Part shown: piece after piece, positions 11,454 to 21,970 of the stretch | Layout: the number at the start of each line of letters is the position of its first letter | How positions within the stretch are numbered: the stretch's first letter is position 1 | Assembly (NCBI GenBank): GCA_026545225.1 | Contig: CM048848.1 | Span: forward strand, 23,662,806 to 23,726,805 | DNA: 64,000 bases | Source: Cornus controversa | Lineage: Eukaryota; Streptophyta; Magnoliopsida; Cornales; Cornaceae | Direction of reading: 5' to 3' | The notes under the pieces: model-generated | Told to the model about the DNA's origin: nothing | Database searches by the model: none | Seen by the model: the letters and a program-made list of their open reading frames with translations, nothing else | Made by a program: the position numbers and the translations under genes

Positions 11454-12974
11454 TGATAGGCGTTGAATGTTACGCATTCTAGCCTCTTAACTTATGTATT
11501 TTATTCTCTTAGTGGTAGATTATTTTGTGATTTTACTTTGTTTTAGTGTTTTCTGTATTTTCAGGGCCTTAATGATTATTTCAGTTAAAACCAAGCTTTT
11601 GGGCTTTTAAAGAAGACATCCAAGATGGTGAGATGAAGCCTACATCAAGGAGATTCACTCAACCATTTATTTTAACTCAAATCAGCCCAAGAAAGAGGTC
11701 CAAGAGAATTACAGCTGCTTAAGAAGGTTTCGGGCCTGAAGCCCAAATCTACGCATAATGCACTCTTAATCCCGTTTTGGAAAACGGACCAGAAGTCTTA
11801 TTTCTGAGCCTCAAATCGACATTATTTACATTTAGGGTTGAATGAAATTTGATTCTGCACACTTTTGTATTTCACAAAAATTTCGTAAATCAGACTTCTA
11901 GTGGGTCAAAAGTTGGGCCGAAGTCAGCAGGAAAAATCCACCTGATTAGTGCTGTGGGAAACCCTAATTTATTCCTAATTGGATTAGAACTTTGGTGTAT
12001 TCTCTGGGGGAATAAAGTGAAGACTTGGAGGCTGAATTGAAAAGAGATTAGACAGAGAGAACAGAGCTTGGAGAGTCTGGGAAGGCTGAGAAGAGAACAG
12101 AAACATATTTGCAGAGCCATTGGAGAACAAAGTCATACGCATAATTCAGAAAGATGATGTCTTCTTCCTCAACAGTTGAAGCTTCTTTTTCTACCATGAG
12201 CGGCTAGTTCATCCACTAGGGTTTTGATGTAGCCCTAACAAAGCATCAATGGTTTGATTGTTTTAATTATTGGGGACCTTTATATACATGCACGGATTGT
12301 GTAATTCAGAGGATTCTTATTATAGAATTGAGCAATAAAAGTCTTATAAATTTAATCTCAATGATTTCTTATCTTGTCTTAGATATTTAGTTGTTGTTAT
12401 TGAACTCAATCTCTCTTGTTTTCTGTGATCATGAGAGTGATTATTACACAATGGTAATCACTGAATATATTGTTATGAGCTTTAATGGATTATGCCTAGA
12501 GAAGATGAACCATACTGCACCCTAGATTAGAGTAGTTAGGCAGATGGCCCATGCCAATCGAAGATAGTCCATGGCTTAGCCTTAATCATATGTTATCTTC
12601 TTGATGGATGAAGGTGAGCTTGTAGCCACCAACACCACTTATGCATGATGTAATTTTCCTATAGTTGATTCAATTGACCATTGATTGTGGAGTTAGTGGT
12701 GAAGTCAAACATCCTAGATTTCTCTCTTATTATCTTCACTATCTTATTTATCTTTGATTTATTTTATTTTCCTTTTTAATTAATTTAGTTTAAAAATCAG
12801 AATTCTTTTCTTATAAATTTAATTAGAATTAATTCCGTATTCCAACTCATCAGACCATAATCCCTGAGGTACGATACCCCTTTCGATAGCCCTATTCTGC
12901 AAGGAATTCGTTCTATTGCGAAGTGTGGAAATTTTTAATTGATATATTTTTGAGTCACACTCACACACGAATCA
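11454..12974 (+). mobile_element. Solo LTR of the Athila family that flanks the gag-only element, TSD CAAAC
   Basis: A 1521-bp block starts TGATAGG, ends AATCA and is flanked by CAAAC at 11449-11453 and 12975-12979. It aligns with the LTRs at 18379-19814 and 24490-25925 over its whole length, but is more diverged and carries extra sequence at about 12018-12190, just before the ATGAGCGGCTAG block. It interrupts chromovirus gag in the opposite orientation to that element. A solo LTR implies LTR-LTR recombination after insertion. Confidence 0.9.
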
Positions 12975-12979
12975 CAAAC

Positions 12980-13509
12980 GGAGCCAAAGATGTGAATTTA
13001 GTCTCGTATTCCATCACCGTCATGTTGCCCTGAGTCAAGTTGAGGAATTCTCTCCTCATACTATCCCTTACTATCACTGGGAAGTACTTCTCAAGGAAGA
13101 GTACTTGAAATGTGTCCCAATCCATAACCTCGGTGTCATGGTAATCACCGATGAACTTTTACCAACGACTAGCCTCGTCTACTAAATAGTGCGTGGCCAC
13201 TTTCACCCTCAATTCTTCCTCTATTTCAAGCATTGTGAGAAGCTTGATAATTTGATCTAACCAATTCTCTGCTACCATGGGATCGGATCCCCCATAATAG
13301 GTTGGTGGATTGTGCTTCTTAAAGTGTCCCAGTGCCGTTATCATTTGGCTAGGAGGAGCTGCTCTTGGTGGAGCTTGTGTCTCCTCTTGAGTTTCCCGTT
13401 GTGTCTCTCTCGTAATTTGGCGCATGGTAGCGACCATATCGCGCATGAATTGCTCCCCTCCAATAGGGACCACTTCCGGTGTCACTTCACGAGCTCTTCT
13501 TGGTGGCAT
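12980..13509 (-). pseudogene. Gag N-terminal half (chromovirus)
   Basis: It starts at MPPRRAREVTPEVVP (13509), the typical short basic start of chromovirus gag. A retrotransposon gag core follows: HNPPTYYGGSDPMVAENWLD, KVATHYLVDEASRW, a stop where a second Trp is usual (near 13156), then DWDTFQVLFLEKYFP and LTQGNMTVMEYETKF. The frame then runs into the solo LTR. The core domain is split between this piece and the piece ending at 11448. Position just after the PBS and 5' LTR fits gag. Confidence 0.85.
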
Positions 13510-13737
13510 CCTTCTGTATGGATGACAAGAAGATACTTAAAATTTTCAAAGCATGAATGTCATGTCCAATTCACTTCATGCACACTCAACATACTTATAT
13601 ACTTCATAAGTAGCATATCATATCAAACAAATAAGCACATAAAAATTTTCCATGCAATATGCACTTAATCTACTCCTCAAAATTCCATATGTGATCCAAC
13701 CATTTCCCGTCGTCCCTAGGTATTCAAACCCGGTTAA

Positions 13738-13749
13738 GCTCTGATACCA
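13738..13749 (-). other. Primer-binding site, initiator tRNA-Met (chromovirus)
   Basis: The minus strand reads TGGTATCAGAGC, the standard iMet PBS of plant chromoviruses, three bases from the 5' LTR end at 13753. It fixes the element's orientation. Confidence 0.95.
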
Positions 13750-13752
13750 AGT

Positions 13753-15230
13753 TGTCACGCCCCGGTTTCTGACACCCAGTTAGGAGCGAAGGAAACGGGG
13801 GTGAATCCGTAATTTCACCTCAAGTTCCCACACCTTAAACCCATTATAATCATTTCTATTGTGGAAGCATTCTATATGCACACCCTTCAAGTGGCATTAG
13901 ATCATCAAAGGCCCTTGCAAATAATTTTCACCTTTGGTTCCATACATATAAACCACTAAGTTCTGGACCTCAACTTTTTACACAAATGGAATTTGATTAT
14001 GAAACTTACACCAATTCCGATTTGTAAGTCTGGACCTCAAGTTCAAAAAAAATCACGCTCAATTCCGATTTAAAACGAAGAAATTGCATCGAAACGAAGT
14101 CTGGACAATTTTTGAACCTTGCTGTGAATAGAAATCTCGATCAATCGAGATTGGATCTCGATCAATCGAGATTTCGACCCCATTAATCGAAGAAAACACC
14201 CCCTCGGTACCTTGGACCTGCAATATTTCGATTAATCGAGATTGGGACTTCGATTAATCGAAATAAAGCTCAAAAATTCATAAAATCTCGCAACCATTTC
14301 GATCAATCGAGATGGGCATCTCGATTAATCGAAATGGGCATTTCGATTAATCAAAATGCACTGCCCAGATTCTCCCAAACACCTATATAAGATCGAATTG
14401 AACCCAAATCTCAACCAAACCACCTTAGATTATTCATATCTCATATAATTCATCTACCATTGATATAAAATCATACTCACACATCAACCTACACGTTTGA
14501 ATCTCAAATCTTGTATAATCATAGAAAATTCATCCAAAGTCCACCATGCACATAAAATTCAAGTGAACCAAACCATCCTCATTTTTCCAAAGGTGATCCT
14601 CATTAACCCAACCATACAATCTAACTTATACATTGAGATCCTACAACCATAATTCCAACACAAATCCACAACTCTAAACATTCATATCCACGAAATTAAA
14701 ATACAAGAGACAAAAGAATACATTCATCCATTTAAATTCTGAATCCATACACCATCCATGGAACCATACATATAAGAATTCAAATGGCCCTTTTTGCATA
14801 CATTCAACAAGTCTCAAATGAAGGAAGCCATTATACATACATTTCTCAAAAATCACTTTCCTACAAGTGTGGCACTTACATTTGGATTTCACATACATAA
14901 GAAGATACAAATGTAAAGGCAACACCACAACCATTGTCTACATGCCACAAGCCGGCATAGACATTTATCTACATCTCAAAAGAGCAAAAGTCCAAAAATA
15001 AGCTCAACATATCCATAGAGCTAATCATGCTTCGTCTTCCATTGGCGCCTTATCTGAAAATGTTTTATATAATGGGGTGAGCATCTCAACGGCTCAGTAG
15101 AAATGATCCACCCATCCCCACTCTAACCCGTAAGCCATGCATGGATGCACATGCTCATGCATTTTTACCCAAACATCCATATTTTTCAAATCATGCATGA
15201 TGCTTGACATAAAATGCAAATACATATGTC

Positions 15231-15261
<31 letters not shown>

Positions 15262-16540
15262 CAAATTGGACAAGTCACAACTTATATATATATATATATA
15301 TATAACTCACACCAAATCACGTCAAAGGGGCTTTCTCATCACTCCAATAGTAAGGGTCTCTTCGGCACCCAAACTCTGCTTGTGCTTTATCGGGTTACTA
15401 ACCCGAAGGGAGCACCTCCTCTTGGCCAAGTTTTGGGTCTTTCACCCTAGGGGCCTTCCCCTTATCTTAACTTCACACTCATGCCCCAAAATCATCATAT
15501 AGTGCATATAATCACACCAATGCACATAGTCACACAATGCATGCATTTTTTCTCAAATCAATGCATTTCCCTTCCAACTCAAGATTGTCACAATGCTATC
15601 ACACTCACATCATCAAAGCACCATGCTCATGGATTTTGCTAGAAAATCATATTTTTCATGCTTTCATCAAACAAACACATTTTTCACCAAAAGCATTATA
15701 GTCACATTTGCACATACATACCATGCATAAGCCCTAACTAACATGTTGGAGACTTATACATGCATAAATCGCCATGGTATACATATATATATATATATAC
15801 ATAGACCTAGGTTCAAGAAATCAAAAGCTATCTCTTATGATATTTAGGAAGGGACCACAAGATCAAAGTGGAAGTGAGTCTAGCACCCCTACCTCAAATT
15901 GGAAGAGCTTCCAATTGATTTCCCCCAATATCTCAAAACCCAACTTCCTCCAAAATGATTTTTGAATCGATCAATCTCGAGCCCTCGATGCGTAGATCGT
16001 TTCTTCCTTCTTTGGTGAAATCAAAATCCCACTCTAAGGCCCTCAAATCTAGTGAAGAAAAGGAGGAGATGAAGCTTGTACGTATATATGTATATATCTC
16101 TCACTCTCGGCTGCTGGGATGAAAAATGGGAGAAGAGCTGATCTCTCTTACTATTTATAGCTAAGTGACCTCCTCTTAATTACTAGTTTGTCATCACCTT
16201 TTTGTAAAACTTTCTCGGGCTCATTTTCGGAGTTCCGTAACTCAGATTGACACGAAATCAACTCCGTTACGCGTCAAATATTTTATTTAAGCTATCCTCC
16301 AATTTTGAAGTCATTCCGACACTTTTAAAATTTCTGGGCCCACAAGGCCCGCGCCCCTAGGTTGACCAAACTCAAAAAAGTCAACTTTTGCCAAAAGTCC
16401 CCAAAACTTCCCAAAACCCTATTCCAACCCTCTAAATATTTTTCCCGTATTCAAAACATGTTAAACGTCATTTAAAATGCATTTAAAGCAATAAATGCCA
16501 AAAATTGAAAAATCGGCCAAAATTGGGCACAGTCTCTACA
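13753..16540 (-). repeat. 5' LTR of the chromovirus
   Basis: Partner of 4599-7327, 2788 bp. Relative to that copy it has extra TCGATTAATCGA-type units between 14150 and 14365 and longer TA runs near 15233 and 15283. It ends ...CTCTACA next to the TSD CATGC. Confidence 0.9.
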
Positions 16541-16545
16541 CATGC

Positions 16546-16737
16546 CACCTCCCTCTGTGGTTTTTCCCGTCTTGGGTTTCCATGTATATCTGGTGCATTT
16601 TTTTCTTCACTTGCACTTTATTTATTTGCTTCCTTTAATTGTTTGATTAATTGGACTTAAAATTGAATTAATTAAAAATTAAGCAAACGAGCAAGTGATC
16701 CTATTCACCCCCCCTCTAGGTTCTAAAATACTTTTCA
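16546..16737 (+). repeat. 3' LTR of the copia element, second part
   Basis: It continues the LTR interrupted at 4598, with CATGC as the junction duplication. It reads GGGTTTCCATGTATATCTGG and later a CCCCCCCTCTAGG stretch, as often seen at the end of SIRE-like LTRs. The exact end is uncertain (a CA at 16737 or 16739), because the partner LTR and the TSD lie outside the window. Confidence 0.55.
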
Positions 16738-16740
16738 CAA

Positions 16741-18378
16741 CTGCTTCCTCATTGCGCAACTCACAAAGTGAGTTCCATTTTTCAACACCAAGCCCCTCCT
16801 AAATTCAAGGATCTAGGAGCCCCAACTATCTTTTGCACCATCGGTAACCAAGAATTTGAAAAGGCACTTCTTGATTTAGGGGCTAGTGTCAACTTGCTTC
16901 CCTTCTCAATTTACAAGTAATTAGGTTTGGGGGAACTTAAGCCCACCCCAGTGGTGTTGCAACTCGCCAACCGATCGATGAAGCAACCACGTGACATCAT
17001 TGAAGATGTGATCATTCAACTAGACAAGTTTTATTTTCGGGTGGACTTCATAGTCCTTGACACGGAACCTGTCCAAAATCCCAATAGACATATTCCAATC
17101 ATTCTAGGTCATCCATTTCTGGCTACGGCAAACGCTTGTGTTAATTGTCGCATCTGAGTAATGGACATCTCTTTCAGGAATATGAAAGTTCGATTGAACA
17201 TCGTCAATGCTTCTCACCACACATCCAATGACGAAAGTGAATGCTTTTGCATTGATGTAGTGGAAGATCTTGTCTAAGAAGCATTTCCTTCCATTCTTTC
17301 CAAGGATCCTCTCGAGGTGTGCCTAAGTCACTTCAACTGTAATGACTATGACATTGAGCAATCCATAAGTGAAGTTAATTCACTGCTCGATGTCATGGCT
17401 GTTATGAATTCACCTAAATGGAGAGCACCGAGAGAACCTTTTCCCCCTTTGTCCAATGCTTCCCAAACTCCATCTTTCTTATCCCCGCCACAACTTGAGC
17501 TTAAGCCTTTACCGACTACTCTCAAGTATGTTTTTTTAGGCGCCAATGAAACCCTCCCGGTCATCATTGGTTTCGATCTCACCAATGAACAAGAGAGGGA
17601 ACTCCTCAAAGTGTTAAAAGAGCACAAAGAAGCAATAGGATGGAGTGTTGCTGATCTAAAGGGAATAGATCCTTCCATTTGTATGCACTGCATACATCTG
17701 GAATAAGATGCACAGACCTCAAGAGAGGCACAACATCGATTAAATCCAAATATGAAAGATGTTGTAATGAAGGAGGCTGTGAAATTGCTAGATGCGGGAA
17801 TCATTTACCCCATCTCAGATAGCAAGTGGGTTAGCCCTACTCAAGTGGTACCCAAGAAATCAGGCATCACTGTGAAACCAAATGACAAAGGTGAGTTAAT
17901 TCCTCAGCGCACCACTACAGGATGGAGAGTGTGTATAGACTATAGGAAACTTAACTTAGCAACTAGGAAAGATCATTTTCCACTCCCATTCATTGATCAA
18001 ATCCTAGAGAGGCTAGTCGATTAAAGTTTCTATTGCTTCTTAGACAGATATTCTGGCTATAATTAAGTGGCTATAGACCCGCGAGACTAGGAGAAAACCA
18101 CTTTCACATGTCCATTCTGTACATTTGCCTATAGACGCATGCCCTTTGGGTTATGCAATGCACCAGCAACTTTTCAATGGTGTATGATGTCTATCTTTTT
18201 GGAGATGGTGGAAAACTTTTTGAAAGTGTTCATGGATGATTTCTCTATCTTTGGACCTTCATTTGAATCTTGTCTCCATAATATGTCCTGTGTTCTTACA
18301 CGATGGTCAGAGACAAATGTAATCCTCAGCTGGGAAAAAAGTCATTTTATGATTTAAGAACGCATTGTCCTTAGGCAT
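16741..18378 (+). pseudogene. Athila-like pol: protease and reverse transcriptase, 5' half
   Basis: A decayed Athila-lineage polyprotein starting directly at the copia LTR, so its own 5' LTR and gag lie beyond the copia insertion. Protease: ALLDLGASVNLLPFSIYK and IILGHPFLATANA. Linker: [43 protein letters not shown] and the active-site box VFMDDFSIFG, where FMDD is usual for this lineage. Several stops break the frame (after SIYK, LERLVD, SGYN and HFMI). The sequence is cut after VLRH by the gag-only element and resumes at 25931 with IMSKRGIEVDKAKVEL. Confidence 0.9.
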
Positions 18379-19814
18379 TGATCGGCGTTGAATGTTACGC
18401 ATTCTAGCCTCTTAACTTATGTATTTTATTCTCTTAGTGATAGAGTATTTTGTTATTTTACTTTGTTTTAGTGTTTTCTGTATTTTCAGGGCCTTAATGA
18501 TTATTTCAGTTAAAACCAGGATTTTGGGCTTTTAAAGATGACATGCAAGATGGTTGGATGAAGCTTACATCAAAGGGATCCATTGAACTCCATATTTTAA
18601 CTCAACTCAGCCCAAGAAAGAGGTCTAAGAGAATTACAGCTGCTTAAGAAGGTTTCGGGCCTGAAGCCCAAATCTGCGTTTAATAAAGTCTTAATCCCGT
18701 TTTGAAAAACGGACCAGAAGTGTTATTTCCGAGCTTAAAATCGACATAATTCTCGCGTGGGGTTGAACGAAATTTGATTCTGCACACTTTTGTATTTCAC
18801 GGAAATTCCGTGAATCGGACTTCTAGTGGGTCAAAAGTTGGGCCGAAGTCAGCAGGAAAAACCCACCTGATTAGTGCTGCGGGAAAACCTAATTAATTCC
18901 TAATTGGATTAGGACTTTGATGTATTCTCTTGGCTATTTAAAGTGACAAATTAGGGCTGTATTGGGGAAGGCTTGGCAGCAGCTTTGAAGAGCTTTTGGA
19001 ATAGAGAATCATTGGAGAACAAGGCGTATCATGAGCGGCTAGTTCAACCACCAGGGTTTTGATGGAGCCCTAACTAAACATCACTGGTTTGATTGTTCTA
19101 ATTATTGGGGATTTTTGTATTCATTCATAGATTGTGTAATTTAGAGGATTCTTATTATAGAATTGAGCAATAAAGGTCTTACAAATTCAGTTTCAATGAT
19201 TTCTTATCTTGTCTTAGATACTTGATTATTGTTATTGAACTCGTCCCTCTTGTTTTCTGTGATCATGAGAGTGATTATTACACAATGGTTTTCACTGAAT
19301 ATATCATTAAAGCTTTGATGGATTATGCCTAGAGAAGATGAACCATACTGCACCCTAGATTAGAGTAGTTAGGCAGATGGCCCATACCAATCGAAGATAG
19401 TCCATGACTTAGCCTTAATCATATGTTATTTTCTTGATGGATGGAGGTGAGCTTGTAGCCACCGACACCACTTATGCATGATATGATGCCCCATAGTTAG
19501 TTCAATTGACCATTGATTGTGAAGTTAGTGGTGAAATCAATTACCCTAGACTTATCTTATATTCTCTACACTCCTTAGTCTTTCTTGCGGTTGTTCAATT
19601 GCTTCATTAGATAATTTAGATATAAAAATCAGCAACTTATTTCTTTTAAATTTAATTAGAATTAGTCCTAACAATTCAACTCAGTCAGACCATAGTCCTT
19701 GAGGTTCGACACCCCTTCCTTTCGATAGCCCTATTCTGCAAGGAATTCGTTCTATTGCGAAGTGTGGTAATTTTTAGTTGATATACTTTTTGAGTCACAC
19801 TCACACACGAATCA
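18379..19814 (+). repeat. 5' LTR of the gag-only element
   Basis: It starts TGATCGGCG and ends CGAATCA. It carries the Athila LTR blocks ATGAGCGGCTAG (about 19031), two GAAGATG/GAAGATA boxes (about 19336 and 19395), GCTTGTAGCC (about 19452) and GTTAGTGGTGAA (about 19525), and a final GGTTCGACACCCC region. A likely TATA-type promoter is not unambiguous. Confidence 0.95.
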
Positions 19815-19819
19815 ATTTT

Positions 19820-19837
19820 TGGCGCCGTTGCCGGGGA
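19820..19837 (+). other. Primer-binding site, tRNA-Asp
   Basis: TGGCGCCGTTGCCGGGGA is the exact complement of the 3' end of plant tRNA-Asp(GUC), five bases after the LTR. This PBS is typical of the Athila lineage. Confidence 0.95.
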
Positions 19838-20101
19838 CTGTCTATTTGATTGTTTGGATTTTTAGAATTAGTTCTAGTTGGATTTTTAGTTTAGGAAATT
19901 TTTTTTTATTTTTTATGTTAGTTTTATTTTTATTTTTTTATTTTTTTCTTTCTTTTTTATTTATTTATTTTTCTTTTGTAGTACTAATTTGTTTTGTTTT
20001 AATTTTTTTTTTATTTGTTTTTTTTAGTTTAGAATTTTTATTTTTGCTACTAATCTAATTTATTTTTATTTTTTCTTTTCCGGTACTTCAATCACCATAC
20101 C

Positions 20102-21970
20102 ATGGAGCAAGAGGAAGAGATTATTGACATCATGGAAGGTATGCGTGGTAATAATGAGGACAACAATATTGTGCCTAATGCTGTTGTGGAAAAGGCGAGA
20201 TTGATCAGAGACTACTATGTCCCAGAGACTTATAATTCACCAGCTGATTTTCAATTGCCTGATGTCACTGCAGAGAACTATGAGATCAAGCCCAGTATCA
20301 TTCATATGTTGCCATCCTATTTTGGGTTGACTCATGAGGATCCGTACAAGCACTTGGATGAATTTATAGAAGTTTGCTCATTAACGAAAATTCATAACTT
20401 CTCAGAAGATGCTTTTCGGATGCGACTCTTTCCATTCTCTCTAAAGGAAAAGGCCAAGTATTGGTTCAGATCTCTACCGATGGGTTCTATCACTACATGG
20501 ACTCAAATGCAAAATGAGTTTTTGAAGAAATATTTTCCGATAGGGAGGACCAATCAATTCAGACGAGCTATCACTGGTTTCTCTCAATTTGAGGGGGAAC
20601 AATTTTATGAGACATGGGAGAGATTCAAGGACCTTCTTAGGAAGTGTCCTCATCATCAAGTTCCAATGTGGCAGCTAGTGCAGTGTTTCTATGAGGGACT
20701 GACAGAAAGTAATAGACAGATGGTGGATGCATCATGTGGGGGCACTTTTATGTTAAAAAGTGAAGAGGAAGCTTGGACTTTGTTCGAGAACCTCAGTGAC
20801 AATTCTTTACAACATGTGTCTTCATCTCATTCAAGCAGATCAACCTATTCAAGGAAGGCAGATGATATTTTTAATATTGGTTCTGCAGATGCTATGTCTA
20901 CCATTGTGGATGCTGTGTCACAGAGAGTGGTGCAACTTATGGCGGCTAGTCAAGTTCTAAATCAATCTTCCTTTCCTCATATATTTGAGACATGTGCTTT
21001 TTGCTCAAGTCCTATGCACCATGGGAATAATTGTCCTTCACTTGGGCAGTTTGTAAATCTTCCACAAGAGCAAGGGGTAGCAATTCAGCCCACTTTTCAA
21101 CCTCAGAACTATGTGCCTTCACAATTATATCAAGAACAAGTTCCTATAGCACAGAGGTATTCAGCCATTGAGGACAAGATGACAATTGTCCTAGAAAAAC
21201 TTGAGAAGCTTGACTCTATTATCGAGATAGTGCAAGCTACTGCAGCAAAAGTTCAATCCACAACTCAACTGGTTTATTCTCATTCTCAATCGATTGCCAA
21301 ACTGGAATTTCAGTTTGGACAACTTGTCAATGCCGTGAGTAAAAGAGAAGAGGAAAAACTACCAAGCCAACCAGTTGCCAACCCAAGAGGGGTTCATGTC
21401 CTTGACAATATTTCTTCTTTGAGCAACCCACACCATGAACAATTTCAAGCCATCACCACTCTTAGAAGTGGAGAAATAAGTGACAACAAGGTGGGTGAGA
21501 AGAAGCGTGATGAAGAAGAGGTGATAAAGACTCCTAATTTTGAAATTTCTCATGAGCCTAAGGTGAAATTGAATACTTTTAATGCCATTCAACATCCTCT
21601 AGATGAGAGTGATTGTTTCTTCATGGATGGCTTTGATGATTATATTGAAGAAGTTGATCCGGTTGCTCTATCACATGATGTTGAGAATTCCACTAAGGGG
21701 GTGAATGATTTAGTTGATGTAGTGGCCATGAAAAATACTCCACCTTGGAGGATTCTAATTGAGCCATTGCCTATTCTTTCTAGCACTCCTTCAATGCCAT
21801 CATTAGAGTCTCCTCCATGGGTAAAATTGAAACATGTTCCGTCAAGGGGGAGAGATGTGTTTTTCGAAACCAATGAGACCATTCCGGTTACTTTGAGTTC
21901 GATACAAGGAAGTGAGGATCATATAGGAGGGACGAAATTAAATCTCCTCAAGAGATGTGGCATTGGATGA
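20102..21970 (+). CDS. Gag protein of the gag-only Athila derivative (protease deleted)
   Basis: An intact 622-aa ORF starting MEQEEEIIDIMEGMRG. The Athila gag core is clear (residues ~95-240: HLDEFIEVCSLTKIHNFSED, FPFSLKEKAKYWFRSLP, FLKKYFPIGRTNQFRR, EGEQFYETWERFKDLLRKCP). A CCHC zinc knuckle CAFCSSPMHHGNNC lies near residue 300. A coiled-coil-like stretch follows (~360-430), then ITTLRSG at the usual gag-protease border. Directly after that the ORF reads like the segment found downstream of protease (FNAIQHPLDESDCFF, FETNETIPVTL), so the protease has been removed in frame. The protein would build the particle and package RNA. The open frame after insertion suggests recent or continuing use. 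Confidence 0.9.
   Translation: MEQEEEIIDIMEGMRGNNEDNNIVPNAVVEKARLIRDYYVPETYNSPADFQLPDVTAENYEIKPSIIHMLPSYFGLTHEDPYKHLDEFIEVCSLTKIHNFSEDAFRMRLFPFSLKEKAKYWFRSLPMGSITTWTQMQNEFLKKYFPIGRTNQFRRAITGFSQFEGEQFYETWERFKDLLRKCPHHQVPMWQLVQCFYEGLTESNRQMVDASCGGTFMLKSEEEAWTLFENLSDNSLQHVSSSHSSRSTYSRKADDIFNIGSADAMSTIVDAVSQRVVQLMAASQVLNQSSFPHIFETCAFCSSPMHHGNNCPSLGQFVNLPQEQGVAIQPTFQPQNYVPSQLYQEQVPIAQRYSAIEDKMTIVLEKLEKLDSIIEIVQATAAKVQSTTQLVYSHSQSIAKLEFQFGQLVNAVSKREEEKLPSQPVANPRGVHVLDNISSLSNPHHEQFQAITTLRSGEISDNKVGEKKRDEEEVIKTPNFEISHEPKVKLNTFNAIQHPLDESDCFFMDGFDDYIEEVDPVALSHDVENSTKGVNDLVDVVAMKNTPPWRILIEPLPILSSTPSMPSLESPPWVKLKHVPSRGRDVFFETNETIPVTLSSIQGSEDHIGGTKLNLLKRCGIG

Larger units (their letters stand above)
4599..16540 (-). 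mobile_element. Ty3/gypsy Tekay/Del-like chromovirus, complete structure but decayed coding
   Basis: This 11.9-kb minus-strand element is flanked by CATGC at 4594-4598 and 16541-16545. Its LTRs (2729 and 2788 bp) start TGT and end ACA. The 5' LTR (13753-16540) is followed by an initiator-Met PBS, then gag, protease, RT/RNase H, integrase with a C-terminal chromodomain, a PPT and the 3' LTR. A chromodomain after integrase and an iMet PBS define chromoviruses; the long LTRs and the domain sequence suggest Tekay/Del. Coding is broken by several stops and a frameshift, and gag carries a solo LTR (11454-12974). Confidence 0.9.

Noticed and set aside
17346-17804. 152-codon minus-strand ORF
   Set aside because: It is the antisense shadow of the Athila protease-RT linker, which is clearly coding on the plus strand.
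19819-20058. 79-codon Phe/Leu-rich ORF, membrane-like
   Set aside because: It overlaps the PBS and translates a T-rich leader; low complexity, not a gene.
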